Positions 1-9,592 of a DNA stretch of 37,919 bases are shown here, piece after piece. Position 1 is the first letter of the stretch. Every line of letters begins with the position of its first letter. This stretch comes from Candidatus Methylomirabilota bacterium (lineage in GTDB: Bacteria > Methylomirabilota > Methylomirabilia > Rokubacteriales > CSP1-6). The stretch is from positions 1-37,919 of the forward strand of contig DATFYA010000145.1 in the NCBI GenBank assembly GCA_035315345.1. Reading direction: 5' to 3'. A program made the translations under genes and the position numbers. Below the pieces are notes generated by a model. It saw only the letters and a list, made by a program, of their open reading frames with translations, was not told the origin of the DNA and ran no database searches.

Positions 1-433
1 CCAGGAAGTTCACCGCGAACGGGACGATCACGAACATCGCGAAGGCCCCGCCGGCCAGGAAGAGGAGCGAGCCCACGATGACGAAGGGCGCCGCGTACTT
101 CCGCTCGTGCTTGTGCAGGCCGGGGGCCACGAACGCCCACACGTTCCACAGGATGATCGGCATCGCGATGAAGACGCCCATGATCATCGCGACCTTCATG
201 TAGGTCCAGAACGCCTCGGTCGGGGTGGTGAAGACCAGCTCGGCCTTGAGATGGCTCGAGAGGAACCGCATCACGTTGTTGGTGAAGTAGAGCGCGATGC
301 CGAGACCGACCGCGGCGGGGACGAGGCTCCAGATGATCCGGGTGCGCAGCTCCGTCAGGTGCTCGAAGAACGACATCTTGCCCGCCTCGTCGGGCGTCGG
401 CACGTCGGAGGCGATCGGCTCGGAGTCGCTCAT
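1..433 (-). CDS. tatC: Sec-independent protein translocase TatC (3' part beyond window)
   Basis: Integral membrane core of the twin-arginine translocase, which recognises folded RR-signal substrates at the inner membrane. The gene reads leftward from ATG at 433 and runs off the window, leaving 144 N-terminal residues. They show the N-terminal family motif FFEHLTELRTRI before the first membrane helix, a second helix ending in WNVWAFVAPGLHKHERK, and a third beginning with PFVIVGSLLFLAGG. This is the usual TatC layout. The ATG overlaps the thiD stop by one base (TGATG), so the two are probably translationally coupled. No tatA/B is visible. Family assignment is firm; the C-terminal helices cannot be seen. 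Confidence 0.95.
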   Translation of the reverse strand, partial: MSDSEPIASDVPTPDEAGKMSFFEHLTELRTRIIWSLVPAAVGLGIALYFTNNVMRFLSSHLKAELVFTTPTEAFWTYMKVAMIMGVFIAMPIILWNVWAFVAPGLHKHERKYAAPFVIVGSLLFLAGGAFAMFVIVPFAVNFL

Positions 434-1221
434 CACCAGTCGGGGATGAAGTGCCGGAGCTGGCCCACCCCGCGGCCGCCCTTGAAGCCCTCGCGGATGG
501 CGCGGGTCACGTAGGCCTTCGCGGAGCGGATGGAGTCGCCCAGGGCCTGGCCGCGGGCCAGCCCGGCGGTGATCGCGGCCGAGAAGGTACACCCGGTGCC
601 GTGAGTGTTCGTGGAGTCGACCCGGGCCGCGGTGAAGCGGGTGAACTCGCGCCCGTTCCACAAGAGGTCGGTGGCGTCGCCCTTGAGATGCCCGCCCTTG
701 ATCAGCACGTACCGCGGCCCCATCCCGTGGATGCGCCGCGCCGCCTCCTCCATCTCCTCCGGCTCGGCCACCCGCATGCCGGCCAGCACCTCCGCCTCCG
801 GCAGGTTCGGCGTGACCAGCAGGGCCAGCGGGAGGATGTGGTCGGCGAGGGCCGCGCGGGCGTCGGGCTGCAGCAGGGGGTCGCCCGACTTGGCCACCAT
901 CACCGGATCGATCACCAGCTTCTCGATCGGGCGCTCGCCCAGCACCGCCGCGACCGCGTCGATGATCGGGGCGGTCGAGAGCATCCCGCACTTGGCCGCG
1001 TCGGTCCCGAAGTCCTCCAGGACCGAGCGCAGCTGCCGCGCCACGAAGGCCGGCGGCAGGTTCTCCACTCCCTGGACTCCGACCGAGTTCTGCGCGGTCA
1101 CCGCGGTGATGACCGACATGCCGAACACCCGGAACGCCGAGAACGTCTTGAGATCCGCCTGGATACCCGCCCCCCCGCCGGAATCGGAGCCGGCGATGGT
1201 GAGCGCCTTGGGAATCAACAT
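433..1221 (-). CDS. thiD: Hydroxymethylpyrimidine/phosphomethylpyrimidine kinase ThiD
   Basis: Cytoplasmic ribokinase-fold enzyme that phosphorylates HMP and HMP-P to HMP-PP in thiamine synthesis or salvage. The 262-residue length is normal for ThiD. Visible motifs are the N-terminal TIAGSDSGGGAGIQADLKT substrate loop, DPVMVAKSGD in the middle, TPNLPEAEVL, and the ribokinase-family anion hole THGTGCTFSAA near residue 210. No other thiamine gene is nearby, so this may serve salvage. It lies last but one in the minus-strand run and overlaps tatC by one base. Upstream of the ATG a TATACT hexamer (1230-1235) precedes the start by only 8 nt; no matching -35 is seen, so I do not call a promoter. 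Confidence 0.95.
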   Translation of the reverse strand: MLIPKALTIAGSDSGGGAGIQADLKTFSAFRVFGMSVITAVTAQNSVGVQGVENLPPAFVARQLRSVLEDFGTDAAKCGMLSTAPIIDAVAAVLGERPIEKLVIDPVMVAKSGDPLLQPDARAALADHILPLALLVTPNLPEAEVLAGMRVAEPEEMEEAARRIHGMGPRYVLIKGGHLKGDATDLLWNGREFTRFTAARVDSTNTHGTGCTFSAAITAGLARGQALGDSIRSAKAYVTRAIREGFKGGRGVGQLRHFIPDW

Positions 1222-1280
1222 GGCCCCCTAGTATACGGGAAGACGCGGGGTCCGGCCGGGAAGAACCTCCCGCGGGGGTG

Positions 1281-2015
1281 CTACCAGCGAACGGACAGGC
1301 CGACGAGAGCGGAGTGGGTGTCGAGGTCGGTGCCGAGCCTCACCCGGCTCAGATTCGCGTCGCGCAACTCGACGTCCGGCGAGACATGGGTGAAGCGGTA
1401 TTCCCCGAACAGCATCAGGTTCTTGAAGATCTGCACCGCGACGCCCCCGCCCGCCTTGAGCCCGAACGAGAAGTCGGTGTCACCGTCCTGGTTCTTGAAG
1501 GACTGCGTGTTACGCGGGGTGATGCTCGTGATGAAGAGCGGGGGGCCGACCGTCAGGTAGGGCTGCACCCGTCCCTGGGGCGCCTCGGCCGACTTGAGCA
1601 GCGGCAGGCGCAGCATCAGGTCGACCGAGATCGAGTTGACGGTGATGTCGAACGAGCCGGGCCCGCCCTTGCCCGAGTTGCCGCACCCGTCCGGGAAGAT
1701 GCACCCGCTGAAGCGGGCCGACTGAGGGCCGAGGTACGGCGTGAAGTGGAAGTAGTCGACGCCCACGCCCAGGAACGGCAGCGCGTCGAAGAACCGGCCG
1801 AAGCGGCCGCCCCAGGCCAGGGCGTTGTCGAACTCCACGTCCTCGAAGCGGCCGGGCCCGATGGCCTTGTCGTTGAGCCGGAGATCGGCGCTCTGGGTCA
1901 TGGCGACGCCCGCGAACAGGTCGGCGAACCACTCGGCGCCGGCCGGCCGCCCGGCCGCCCCGATGGCCGAGACGGTGATGAGCGCGACGAGCACGGCGAC
2001 CCGCAGGCGCGGCAT
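1281..2015 (-). CDS. Putative outer-membrane beta-barrel protein
   Basis: Secreted protein of 244 residues with no assigned function. It starts with a typical signal peptide (basic MPRLR, hydrophobic stretch, probable cleavage after GRPAGA near residue 27). The rest alternates polar and hydrophobic residues with frequent aromatic and glycine positions, for example FGLKAGGGVAVQIF and LMLFGEYRFTHVSP. It ends in LVGLSVRW, a C-terminal aromatic as in proteins handled by the BAM complex. One Cys pair (CIFPDGC, about residue 105) could form a loop disulfide. The layout resembles the small OmpA/OmpW-like 8-stranded barrel class, but I cannot name a family. It lies 29 bp downstream of rsmI on the same strand. 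Confidence 0.75.
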   Translation of the reverse strand: MPRLRVAVLVALITVSAIGAAGRPAGAEWFADLFAGVAMTQSADLRLNDKAIGPGRFEDVEFDNALAWGGRFGRFFDALPFLGVGVDYFHFTPYLGPQSARFSGCIFPDGCGNSGKGGPGSFDITVNSISVDLMLRLPLLKSAEAPQGRVQPYLTVGPPLFITSITPRNTQSFKNQDGDTDFSFGLKAGGGVAVQIFKNLMLFGEYRFTHVSPDVELRDANLSRVRLGTDLDTHSALVGLSVRW

Positions 2016-2044
2016 GGGCCGATGCTACCACCGCCCGGCAGCGG

Positions 2045-2713
2045 CTACGCGGGAATGATCAGGGTGAACTCGCCGCGGACCGGCCCCGCCTCGAAGCGCG
2101 CCTTCAAGGTGGCGGCGGGCCCGCGGACGATCTCCTCGAACTGCTTGGTCAGCTCCCGGGCCACCACGATCTCTCGCTCGCCGAATACCTGCGCGATCGC
2201 GTCGAGCGCGGCCAGGATGCGGTGGGGCGACTCGTAGCACACCACCGTCATCTCCAGATCCCGCAACCCTTCCAGCCGATGCACCCGCCGGCCCGGCTTC
2301 ACGGGCAGGAACCCGTCGAACACGAAGCGGTCGGCGGGCACCCCGGCCGCCGAGAGCGCGGTCACCACCGCGGAGGGCCCGGGCACCGGCACCACCGGGA
2401 CGCCGGCCTCGCGGGCCTGCTTCACCAGCAGGAAGCCCGGATCCGAGATGCCGGGCGTGCCTGCGTCGGTCACGAGCGCGACCGACTGCCCGTGCTCGAG
2501 CGTCTCGATCAGGCGGGCGCCCTTGCGCAGCTTGTTGTGCTCGAAGTAGCTGGTGACCGGGACGTGGATGCCGAAGCGGGAGAGGAGGATCCGGGTGCGC
2601 CGGGTATCCTCGCACGCGATGACCGCGACCTCCTTCAGGACGCGGAGCGCGCGCAGCGTGACGTCTTCGAGATTGCCGAGCGGGGTGGCGACGACGTAGA
2701 GGGTGCCGGGCAT
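2045..2713 (-). CDS. rsmI: 16S rRNA (cytidine1402-2'-O)-methyltransferase RsmI, short form
   Basis: SAM-dependent tetrapyrrole-methylase-fold enzyme that 2'-O-methylates C1402 of 16S rRNA. Family motifs are clear: LYVVATPLGNLEDVTLRAL at the N-terminus, ACEDTRRTRILLSRFGI, the SAM loop VTDAGTPGISDPG, PVPGPSAVVTALSAAG, and YESPHRI. The protein has 222 residues and stops just after the last strand of the methylase core (GEFTLIIPA). Many RsmI proteins have a further 50-60 residue C-terminal segment that is absent here. No frameshift is evident, so I read it as a natural short form. It is preceded by a G-rich hairpin repeat that separates it from clpX. Confidence 0.93.
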   Translation of the reverse strand: MPGTLYVVATPLGNLEDVTLRALRVLKEVAVIACEDTRRTRILLSRFGIHVPVTSYFEHNKLRKGARLIETLEHGQSVALVTDAGTPGISDPGFLLVKQAREAGVPVVPVPGPSAVVTALSAAGVPADRFVFDGFLPVKPGRRVHRLEGLRDLEMTVVCYESPHRILAALDAIAQVFGEREIVVARELTKQFEEIVRGPAATLKARFEAGPVRGEFTLIIPA

Positions 2714-2724
2714 CGATCGGATGG

Positions 2725-2797
2725 CCCCCTCACCCTGCCCTCTCCCTCACCCTGCCCTCTCCCCGATGGGGAGAGGGTCGGGGTGAGGGGGAGAGGG
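2725..2797. repeat. G-rich hairpin repeat with G-quadruplex potential between clpX and rsmI
   Basis: Two tandem 17-bp units CCCTCACCCTGCCCTCT (2727-2743 and 2744-2760) are followed by an inverted copy (2768-2797). The core is a 10-bp perfect stem, CCCTCTCCCC (2755-2764) against GGGGAGAGGG (2768-2777), with a 3-nt loop GAT, extended by a second stem across a small internal bulge. The minus strand, which is the mRNA sense of the flanking genes, carries eight runs of three or more G with 2-3 nt loops (2725-2764). That satisfies the usual G4 pattern. There is no U-tract, so it is not a classical intrinsic terminator, but it could attenuate or terminate between clpX and rsmI. The layout resembles dispersed intergenic palindromes of GC-rich genomes. 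Confidence 0.65.
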
Positions 2798-2804
2798 CGA
2801 CGAG

Positions 2805-4052
<1,248 letters not shown>

Positions 4053-4064
4053 CGGCGGAGTCCT

Positions 4065-4688
4065 CTACTTCGGCGTGACGACCACTTCGGCCACGGGCCG
4101 GGTGGTCGGCTTGGAGGAGATGACCTCGTCCACGATCCGGTACTCCTTGGCCTGCTCCGCGGTCATGAAGAAATCGCGGTCGGTGTCGCGCTGGATCTTG
4201 TCCATCGCCTGCCCGGTGTGGTGCACCAGGATGCGGTTCAGCTCCTCGCGCATCCGGAGAATCTCCTTGGCCTGGATGTCGATGTCGGTGGCCTGGCCCT
4301 GCACGCCGCCGAGCGGCTGGTGGATCATGATGCGCGCGTGCGGCAGCGCGAAGCGCTTGCCCTTGGTGCCCGCGCACAGCAGCAGCGCGCCCATCGAGGC
4401 GGCCTGGCCCATGCAGATCGTCGAGATGGCCGGCTTCACGTACTGCATGGTGTCGTAGATGGCCATGCCCGCGGTGACCGAGCCCCCCGGCGAGTTGATA
4501 TAGAGGTGGATGTCCTTGTCCGGGTCCTCGGCCTCCAGGAACAGCATCTGCGCGATGACCAGATTGGCGATCTCGTCCTCGATGTAGGTGGGGAGGAAGA
4601 TGATGCGCTCCTTGAGGAGCCGCGAGAAAATATCGAACGCGCGCTCGCCGCGCGGGGTCTGCTCCACCACCATCGGGACCAATCCCAT
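4065..4688 (-). CDS. clpP: ATP-dependent Clp protease proteolytic subunit ClpP
   Basis: Serine peptidase forming the tetradecameric barrel of ClpXP. I chose the ATG at 4688 because a perfect AGGAGG lies 6 nt upstream, inside the coding frame of the longer alternative (ATG at 4706). With this start the protein is 207 residues, and the triad is S98 ([11 protein letters not shown]), H123 (MIHQPLGG) and D172 (DTDRDFFM). These are the positions expected from the well-studied enzymes. The substrate-binding loop [18 protein letters not shown] is also intact. The gene lies 32 nt downstream of tig and is followed immediately by clpX. Confidence 0.97.
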   Translation of the reverse strand: MGLVPMVVEQTPRGERAFDIFSRLLKERIIFLPTYIEDEIANLVIAQMLFLEAEDPDKDIHLYINSPGGSVTAGMAIYDTMQYVKPAISTICMGQAASMGALLLCAGTKGKRFALPHARIMIHQPLGGVQGQATDIDIQAKEILRMREELNRILVHHTGQAMDKIQRDTDRDFFMTAEQAKEYRIVDEVISSKPTTRPVAEVVVTPK

Positions 4689-4694
4689 CGGGCG

Positions 4695-4700
4695 CCTCCT
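4695..4700 (-). promoter_or_regulatory. Ribosome binding site deciding the clpP start
   Basis: AGGAGG on the minus strand, 6 nt before the ATG at 4688. It lies within codons 3-4 of the longer possible reading, which argues that the longer start at 4706 is not the one used. Confidence 0.7.
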
Positions 4701-4720
4701 GGCCATGCTCGTAGTGTACC

Positions 4721-5995
4721 TCAGGCGGGGTTTGCCTGATTCTTTTCGATGAGGAAATCGACGGTTTTCCGTTCGTCAAGCGTGTGGCGAATCCCTTGCA
4801 GGTCCCCGCTCTGCTCGAGCATGCGTCGCACCGCCGGCGCCGGGCGCTGGCTGGCCTGGGCCAGGCGGTCCACCTCGGCGTCCACGTCGGCGTCGCCGGC
4901 CTGGAGCGCTTCCTTCTCCGCGATGGCCTCGAGCAGGAGCGCGCGCTTGACCGCCTTCTCCGCGCCCGGCCGCAGGTCCTCGAGCAGCTTCTTGTAGTCC
5001 CACGGCACCCGATCCGGATCCACGCCCTGGCGGCGCATGTGCTCGCGGGCGTGCTCGATCTGGTGGCCGACCTGGCGCAGCACCAGCGCCTCCGGCACCT
5101 CGAAGGCGTGGTTGGCGAGCACCGCGTCGAGCACCGCGGCCTCGAGCGCGTGGCGGTTTTCCGCATCACGTCGAGCCTGCAACCCCTTGCGTACCTCTTC
5201 CTTCAGCGCGTCCAGGGTCTCGAAGGAGCCGCCCACGCTCTTGGCGAAGTCGTCGTCCAGCGCGGGGAGGACCTTCTCCTTCACTTCCTTGACGGTCACG
5301 GTGGCGTCGGCCGCCTTGCCGCGCAACGTCTCGTTCCGGTGGTCGTCGCCGAAGCGCACCCGGGTCTGGCGCGAGCCGCCCGCGGTCAATCCGATCACCG
5401 CCTCTTCCATCTCGGGCAGCACGCTGCCGCTGCCGATCACGAAGCCGTAGTCGCTCTCCGCGCGCGGCTCCATGCCCTCGGGAGTGAGGGTGTAGTCGAT
5501 GATCGCGAGGTCGCCCGGATCCGCCGCGCGCTCCACCGCCCGGTACTCGGCGTGCTGCTCCTGCAGCGCGCTCAGGGCCTCGTCGACCTCGCTCTCCGCG
5601 AACGGCTTGGGCGCGTGCTCGACCGCGAGCCCGGTATAGGCACCGAGGGTGATCGCCGGCTTGACCTCGACCACCGCGGCGAACTTCAGCGTCGTGTTCT
5701 CCTCGAGGGTGACCTCCTGCAGATCGGGCTCCTCCACCGGCTCGATGCGCGTCTCGGCCAGGGCCTGGCGGTACACGTCCGGGATGAGCCGGCGCGCCAC
5801 TTCCTGCCGCACGTCGTCCGCGAAGTGGAGCTTGATCATGCTGCGCGGGACCTTCCCCTTGCGGAAGCCGGGCAGCCGCGCCTCGCGCTGCACCCGGTCG
5901 AACGCCTGCTCCCACGCTCGGGTCACGACCTCCGGCGCTTCCTCCACCTGCAGCCGTCGCTTGCAGGCGCCCAGCTCTTCGATGTCGACTTTCAT
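4721..5995 (-). CDS. tig: Trigger factor, ribosome-associated chaperone
   Basis: Ribosome-bound chaperone that shelters nascent chains at the exit tunnel. The 424 residues follow the standard three-domain order. The N-terminal ribosome-binding domain carries the signature GFRKGKVP (about residues 43-50). An FKBP-like PPIase domain runs from about 150 to 245 ([10 protein letters not shown] to [21 protein letters not shown]). A helical C-terminal substrate-binding domain follows. The ATG at 5995 has GGAG 5 nt upstream. A promoter-like pair lies upstream at 6059-6086. The gene heads the tig-clpP-clpX run, matching the usual protein quality-control cluster. Confidence 0.97.
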   Translation of the reverse strand: MKVDIEELGACKRRLQVEEAPEVVTRAWEQAFDRVQREARLPGFRKGKVPRSMIKLHFADDVRQEVARRLIPDVYRQALAETRIEPVEEPDLQEVTLEENTTLKFAAVVEVKPAITLGAYTGLAVEHAPKPFAESEVDEALSALQEQHAEYRAVERAADPGDLAIIDYTLTPEGMEPRAESDYGFVIGSGSVLPEMEEAVIGLTAGGSRQTRVRFGDDHRNETLRGKAADATVTVKEVKEKVLPALDDDFAKSVGGSFETLDALKEEVRKGLQARRDAENRHALEAAVLDAVLANHAFEVPEALVLRQVGHQIEHAREHMRRQGVDPDRVPWDYKKLLEDLRPGAEKAVKRALLLEAIAEKEALQAGDADVDAEVDRLAQASQRPAPAVRRMLEQSGDLQGIRHTLDERKTVDFLIEKNQANPA

Positions 5996-6058
5996 GGTCG
6001 CTCCGCGAGAGTCATCCTAGTGCCAGGGGGGTTGATCCTGCTCCGGCGCCGGAGCCCC

Positions 6059-6086
6059 ATCCTACACTATCGGCAAGCAGCGTCAA
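6059..6086 (-). promoter_or_regulatory. Candidate sigma70 promoter for tig-clpP-clpX
   Basis: On the minus strand TTGACG (6086-6081) and TAGGAT (6064-6059) are separated by 16 nt. The -35 matches consensus at 5 of 6 positions and the -10 at 4 of 6. It lies about 64 nt before the tig ATG in the divergent gap 5996-6234. Confidence 0.45.
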
Positions 6087-6140
6087 GAATACGAGCACTT
6101 ACCCGCGGCCGCCGAGGCTACTCCCGGGCCGATTCGCGCC

Positions 6141-6170
6141 TTGACAAGTGCCGCTCGGGCTCCGCACAAT
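6141..6170 (+). promoter_or_regulatory. Candidate sigma70 promoter for the ABC importer
   Basis: A perfect TTGACA (6141-6146) is followed after 18 nt by CACAAT (6165-6170, 4 of 6). This gives a leader of roughly 60 nt before the permease ATG at 6235. It occupies the opposite side of the same 239-bp divergent gap as the tig promoter. No clear operator palindrome was recognised in the gap. Confidence 0.45.
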
Positions 6171-6234
6171 CCCGCCACGACGCGTACGGCCCGCGGCGAG
6201 CGCAGCCTCCGGCGACCAGCGAAAGGACGGCCCC

Positions 6235-7143
6235 ATGCAGGTGTCCGGGATGACGGTCAAGCGCAAGCACTGGGAGCCGCTGGCCTTCGCTTCCCCATCG
6301 CTCGTCCTCATCGGGCTGGTCATCGTCTTCCCGCTCGCCTACGCCTTCTACCTGTCGCTGCAGAACTTCGATCTCTCGATCGGGCCCGACTACGAGTACG
6401 TCGGCCTCCAGAACTACACCGAGGCCCTCTTCCGCGACAGTCGGTTCTGGGCCTCGGTGTGGAACACCGCGGTCATCATCGCGCCGGCGCTGGTCGCGGA
6501 GCTGCTGCTGGGGCTCGGGCTGGCCCTCCTCCTCAATCGCAAGATCCGCGGCCGTCCCATCATCACCGCGCTGCTCGCGATTCCGCCCATGGTCTCCCCG
6601 GTCATGGCGGCCATGGCGTGGCGGATGATGTTCGGGGTCAAGTACGGGGCCATCAACAACATGGGCCTGCAGCTCGGCCTCATCGACGTCTACTTCGACT
6701 GGTTCTCGACCCCGTTCCGGTCGATCCTGGCGGTGGTACTGGTCGACGTCTGGCACAACACCCCGTTCATGATGCTGGTGCTGCTGGCGGGCCTGCAGTC
6801 CATTCCCCAGGATCTCTACGAGGCCGCGCGGGCCGACGGGGCCAGCGCCTGGAAGAGCTTCTGGTTCATCACCCTGCCGCTGCTGAAGTTCACCGCCGCG
6901 GTCGCGGTGATGATCCGCATGATCGACCTGACCAAGCTCTTCGGCCTGATCTTCGTGCTCACCTTCGGCGGCCCGGGCGGCGCGACCGAGACGCTCGCGT
7001 TCAACACCTATCTGGTGGGCTTCAACGACTTCCGGATGAGCTACGCCTCCGCCCTGTCGTACCTCATCATCCTCATCGTCCTCGCCCTCACCCTGGTCTT
7101 CCTGCGCCTCTCCCGCCCGCGCGACGCGAGGGCCGCGGCATGA
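6235..7143 (+). CDS. Carbohydrate-type ABC transporter permease (MalF/UgpA-like)
   Basis: Inner-membrane permease of a CUT1-type sugar importer. The 302 residues have about six hydrophobic spans. The cytoplasmic coupling motif EAARADGASAWKSFWFITLP (about residues 200-219) is the EAA loop that contacts the ATPase. The start at 6235 is chosen because AAAGGA lies 7 nt upstream; an in-frame upstream ATG at 6148 would add 29 arginine/proline-rich residues lying across the promoter region. The stop overlaps the next permease start (ATGA). The substrate cannot be read from sequence; a sugar, polyol or glycerol-phosphate is likely from the family. Confidence 0.92.
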   Translation: MQVSGMTVKRKHWEPLAFASPSLVLIGLVIVFPLAYAFYLSLQNFDLSIGPDYEYVGLQNYTEALFRDSRFWASVWNTAVIIAPALVAELLLGLGLALLLNRKIRGRPIITALLAIPPMVSPVMAAMAWRMMFGVKYGAINNMGLQLGLIDVYFDWFSTPFRSILAVVLVDVWHNTPFMMLVLLAGLQSIPQDLYEAARADGASAWKSFWFITLPLLKFTAAVAVMIRMIDLTKLFGLIFVLTFGGPGGATETLAFNTYLVGFNDFRMSYASALSYLIILIVLALTLVFLRLSRPRDARAAA

Positions 7144-8024
7144 GCGTGGCGGTCCGGGAAACCGCCCTCGTTGGCGCGCGTCGGACCACCTGGTACCGCG
7201 CCCAGCGCTGGCTCGCGAGCGGGCTGACCTATCTCGGCCTCGCCGCGGCGCTGGTCTTCTTCCTCGGCCCCTTCTTCTGGATCCTCACCACCTCCCTGAA
7301 GGGCAACGAGGACTACTTCACCTTCCCGCCGGTGTGGATTCCCGAGCACCCGTCGCTCGCCCACTACGGGCGGCTGTTCAGCAAGGCGAGCGGCCTGCGG
7401 TACTTCGGCAACAGCCTGCTCGTGTCCACCCTCAGCATGTTCGCGGCGCTCGCGGTGAGCCTGCCCACCGCCTACAGCATCGCCCGCTGGCGCTTCGGCG
7501 GTGGCTTCCTGAGCGGCGTGCTGCTCGTGCTCCGCATGCTGCCGGCCATCGCCCTGATCATCCCGGTCTACATCATGTACAAGACGATCGGGCTCACCAA
7601 CAGCTACCTCGGCCTGATCATCATCTACACCGTGGTCTATGTGCCCTTCGCGGTGTGGCTCCTGGTGGGCTTCCTGCGCGACTTCCCGGCCGAGATCGAG
7701 GAAGCCGCGCTCATCGACGGCTGCTCGCGCCTCAAGGCCCTGATCCGGGTGGTCGTCCCCATCATCGCGCCCGGGATGGCGGTGGTGGCGCTGTTCGCCT
7801 TCATCGCCACCTGGAACGAGTTCCTGTTCGCGGTGGTGCTGACCGGCATCGAGACCAAGACCATGATGGTCCTGGTCACCTCGTACACCAGCGGCGGTAC
7901 CGACATGTTCTACGGCGAGGCCTCGGCCTCGGTCGTGCTCGGCGTTCTGCCCGCATTCGTCGTGGCCTTCCTGCTGCAGCGCTACCTGGTCAAGGGCCTG
8001 GCGCTGGGAGGCACCAAGGGGTAG
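7140..8024 (+). CDS. Carbohydrate-type ABC transporter permease (MalG/UgpE-like)
   Basis: Second membrane subunit of the importer, 294 residues with about six membrane spans starting near residue 30 (LAAALVFFLGPFFWIL). The EAA loop reads EEAALIDGCSRLKALIRVVV (about 189-208), the MalG-family form. The segment TSLKGNEDYFTFPPVWIPEHP is typical of this subunit. The ATG overlaps the preceding stop by 4 nt, so the pair should be translationally coupled and form the heterodimeric pore. The binding protein follows 27 nt downstream. No ATPase gene is adjacent, so a shared MsiK/UgpC-like ATPase elsewhere is presumably used; this is inference. Confidence 0.92.
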   Translation: MSVAVRETALVGARRTTWYRAQRWLASGLTYLGLAAALVFFLGPFFWILTTSLKGNEDYFTFPPVWIPEHPSLAHYGRLFSKASGLRYFGNSLLVSTLSMFAALAVSLPTAYSIARWRFGGGFLSGVLLVLRMLPAIALIIPVYIMYKTIGLTNSYLGLIIIYTVVYVPFAVWLLVGFLRDFPAEIEEAALIDGCSRLKALIRVVVPIIAPGMAVVALFAFIATWNEFLFAVVLTGIETKTMMVLVTSYTSGGTDMFYGEASASVVLGVLPAFVVAFLLQRYLVKGLALGGTKG

Positions 8025-8051
8025 GAGATCGGCCTTGAAAGGAGACCTTCC

Positions 8052-9521
8052 ATGAAACGCTTCTGGGCAGTGGCGGTAGGGGCGGCGGTACTGTTCGGGC
8101 TCGCGGTCATGACCCACGGCCCGCTCGCCCCGCGGGGCGCGAGCGCCGCCCGTCCCTACGAAGGCACGACCGTCCGCGCGGTGGTCAACGCGGAGTACGT
8201 CAAGTACTCGCTCTCCCTGGTCGAGCAGGACCTCTACGACAAGCTCGGCATCAAGCTCGAGACCGAGGTGATCCCGATCGACGCGTTCGTGGCCAAGACC
8301 CTGCTCGAGTTCAACTCGGGCAAGAGCCCCTGGGACCTCATCATGTTCGGCGGATCCAACATGCCGGACTACGGCCGACACTTCGAGCCGCTCGAGAACT
8401 GGATCAGCAAGCTCCGGCTCGACTTCGCGATGGAGGACATCCCGGAGGTCTACAAGAAGCTCTTCCTCAAGCACAACGGCAAGATCGTGGCGATGCCCTA
8501 TGACGGCGACGTCCACATGCTGTTCTGGAACAAGGTCGCCTTCGAGCGCCCGGAGAACAAGAAGAAGTTCAAGGCCAAGTACGGCTACGAGCTGGCCCCG
8601 CCGCAGACCTGGAAGCAGTGGGACGACCAGTCGGAGTTCTTCCAGGGTTGGGGCTGGGACGGCAGCGACAAGAAGCTCTTCGGGGCTGGCGCCTCCTACA
8701 AGCCGAGCGGCGGCGGCTACTCCTACTACTGGTGGCGGCAGCGCTTCTTCGCGTACGGCGGCCAGTACTTCGACGCCGAGATGAAGCCACTCGTCAACAC
8801 GCCGGCGGGGATCCGGGCGCTCGAGGAGATGGTCCGGACCATGCCGAACTATCCCCCCGGCGTCATGCTCTTCGAGTCGGAAGAGCCCAAGACGATGCTC
8901 GTCAAGGGCGACGTGCCCATGCTCTACTCGTGGACCAGCACCGGCAAGCGGGTCGGTAACGCGGCGGAGTCGGTGATCGTCGGCAAGGCCGGCTTCGGCA
9001 TCGTCCCCGGCGCCGAGATCGACGGCAAGATCGTGCACCGGCCCGCCCTCACGCCCGGCCGCGGCATGGCCGTCTCGATCTACTCGCAGAAGAAGGAAGC
9101 GACCATGAAGGTCCTCGAGTTCATCTCGAATCCGGAGCAGAGCCTCAAGATCGTGATGGATCCCAAGACGATCATGGATCCCTGGCGGATCTCGCACTTC
9201 CGCTCCCAGAAGTTCCAGCAGGCCTTCCCGGGCGCCAGCGAATACCTGGCCGCCATCGAGAAGACCTTCCCGCACGTGGTGCCGGACCCGATCATCCCGG
9301 GCGCCAACGACTACCAGCGCAAGCTGTCCTTCGAGATCACCGAGGCCCTGGCCAAGCGCAAGCAGCCCAAGGAGGCCCTCGACGCCGCCGCCGCGGAGTG
9401 GGACAAGATCACCGACCGGCGCGGGCGCGACAAGCAGAAGGCCCAGTGGGGCGAGAAGATGGGCGAGATGAAGCAGCTCGGCATCGAGTATCACGCCGAC
9501 TGGGCGGCGAAGGCCAAGTAG
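8052..9521 (+). CDS. Extracellular solute-binding protein (family 1) of the sugar ABC importer
   Basis: Periplasmic receptor delivering ligand to the two permeases just upstream. The 489-residue protein starts MKRFWAVAVGAAVLFGLAV, a signal peptide with likely cleavage near the ARGASA-type Ala stretch about residue 33. The mature part has the two-lobe SBP pattern: an early strand TVRAVVNAEY, the segment SPWDLIMFGG, YDGDVHMLFWNK, and LTPGRGMAVSIYSQKKEA. It has many surface aromatics (GGGYSYYWWRQRFFAYGG) as in carbohydrate-binding SBPs. GAAAGGAG precedes the ATG. The length exceeds that of many family 1 SBPs (about 420). Ligand unknown. Confidence 0.9.
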   Translation: MKRFWAVAVGAAVLFGLAVMTHGPLAPRGASAARPYEGTTVRAVVNAEYVKYSLSLVEQDLYDKLGIKLETEVIPIDAFVAKTLLEFNSGKSPWDLIMFGGSNMPDYGRHFEPLENWISKLRLDFAMEDIPEVYKKLFLKHNGKIVAMPYDGDVHMLFWNKVAFERPENKKKFKAKYGYELAPPQTWKQWDDQSEFFQGWGWDGSDKKLFGAGASYKPSGGGYSYYWWRQRFFAYGGQYFDAEMKPLVNTPAGIRALEEMVRTMPNYPPGVMLFESEEPKTMLVKGDVPMLYSWTSTGKRVGNAAESVIVGKAGFGIVPGAEIDGKIVHRPALTPGRGMAVSIYSQKKEATMKVLEFISNPEQSLKIVMDPKTIMDPWRISHFRSQKFQQAFPGASEYLAAIEKTFPHVVPDPIIPGANDYQRKLSFEITEALAKRKQPKEALDAAAAEWDKITDRRGRDKQKAQWGEKMGEMKQLGIEYHADWAAKAK

Positions 9522-9545
9522 CCCGCCGGCCGCTCCCGCTGTGCC

Positions 9546-9576
9546 CGACGCCGCCGGGCTACCCCCGGCGGCGTCG
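9546..9576. terminator. Strong GC hairpin between ABC operon and tRNA-Leu
   Basis: A perfect 13-bp inverted repeat (9546-9558 with 9564-9576) has a 5-nt loop and begins 25 nt after the solute-binding protein stop. No U-tract follows on either strand, so it is a terminator-like hairpin rather than a classical intrinsic terminator. Its symmetry would also let it act as the 3' boundary of the tRNA transcript coming from the other side. Confidence 0.5.
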
Positions 9577-9592
9577 CGGCGTCAGCCATCGA

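Noticed and set aside
4686-4706. Longer clpP start at 4706
   Set aside because: The strong AGGAGG sits inside this extension and points to ATG 4688; catalytic numbering also fits the shorter form.
7041-9494. 817-codon minus-strand open frame across the ABC importer
   Set aside because: Covers two genes with clear domains on the plus strand; no recognisable motif in the antisense product.
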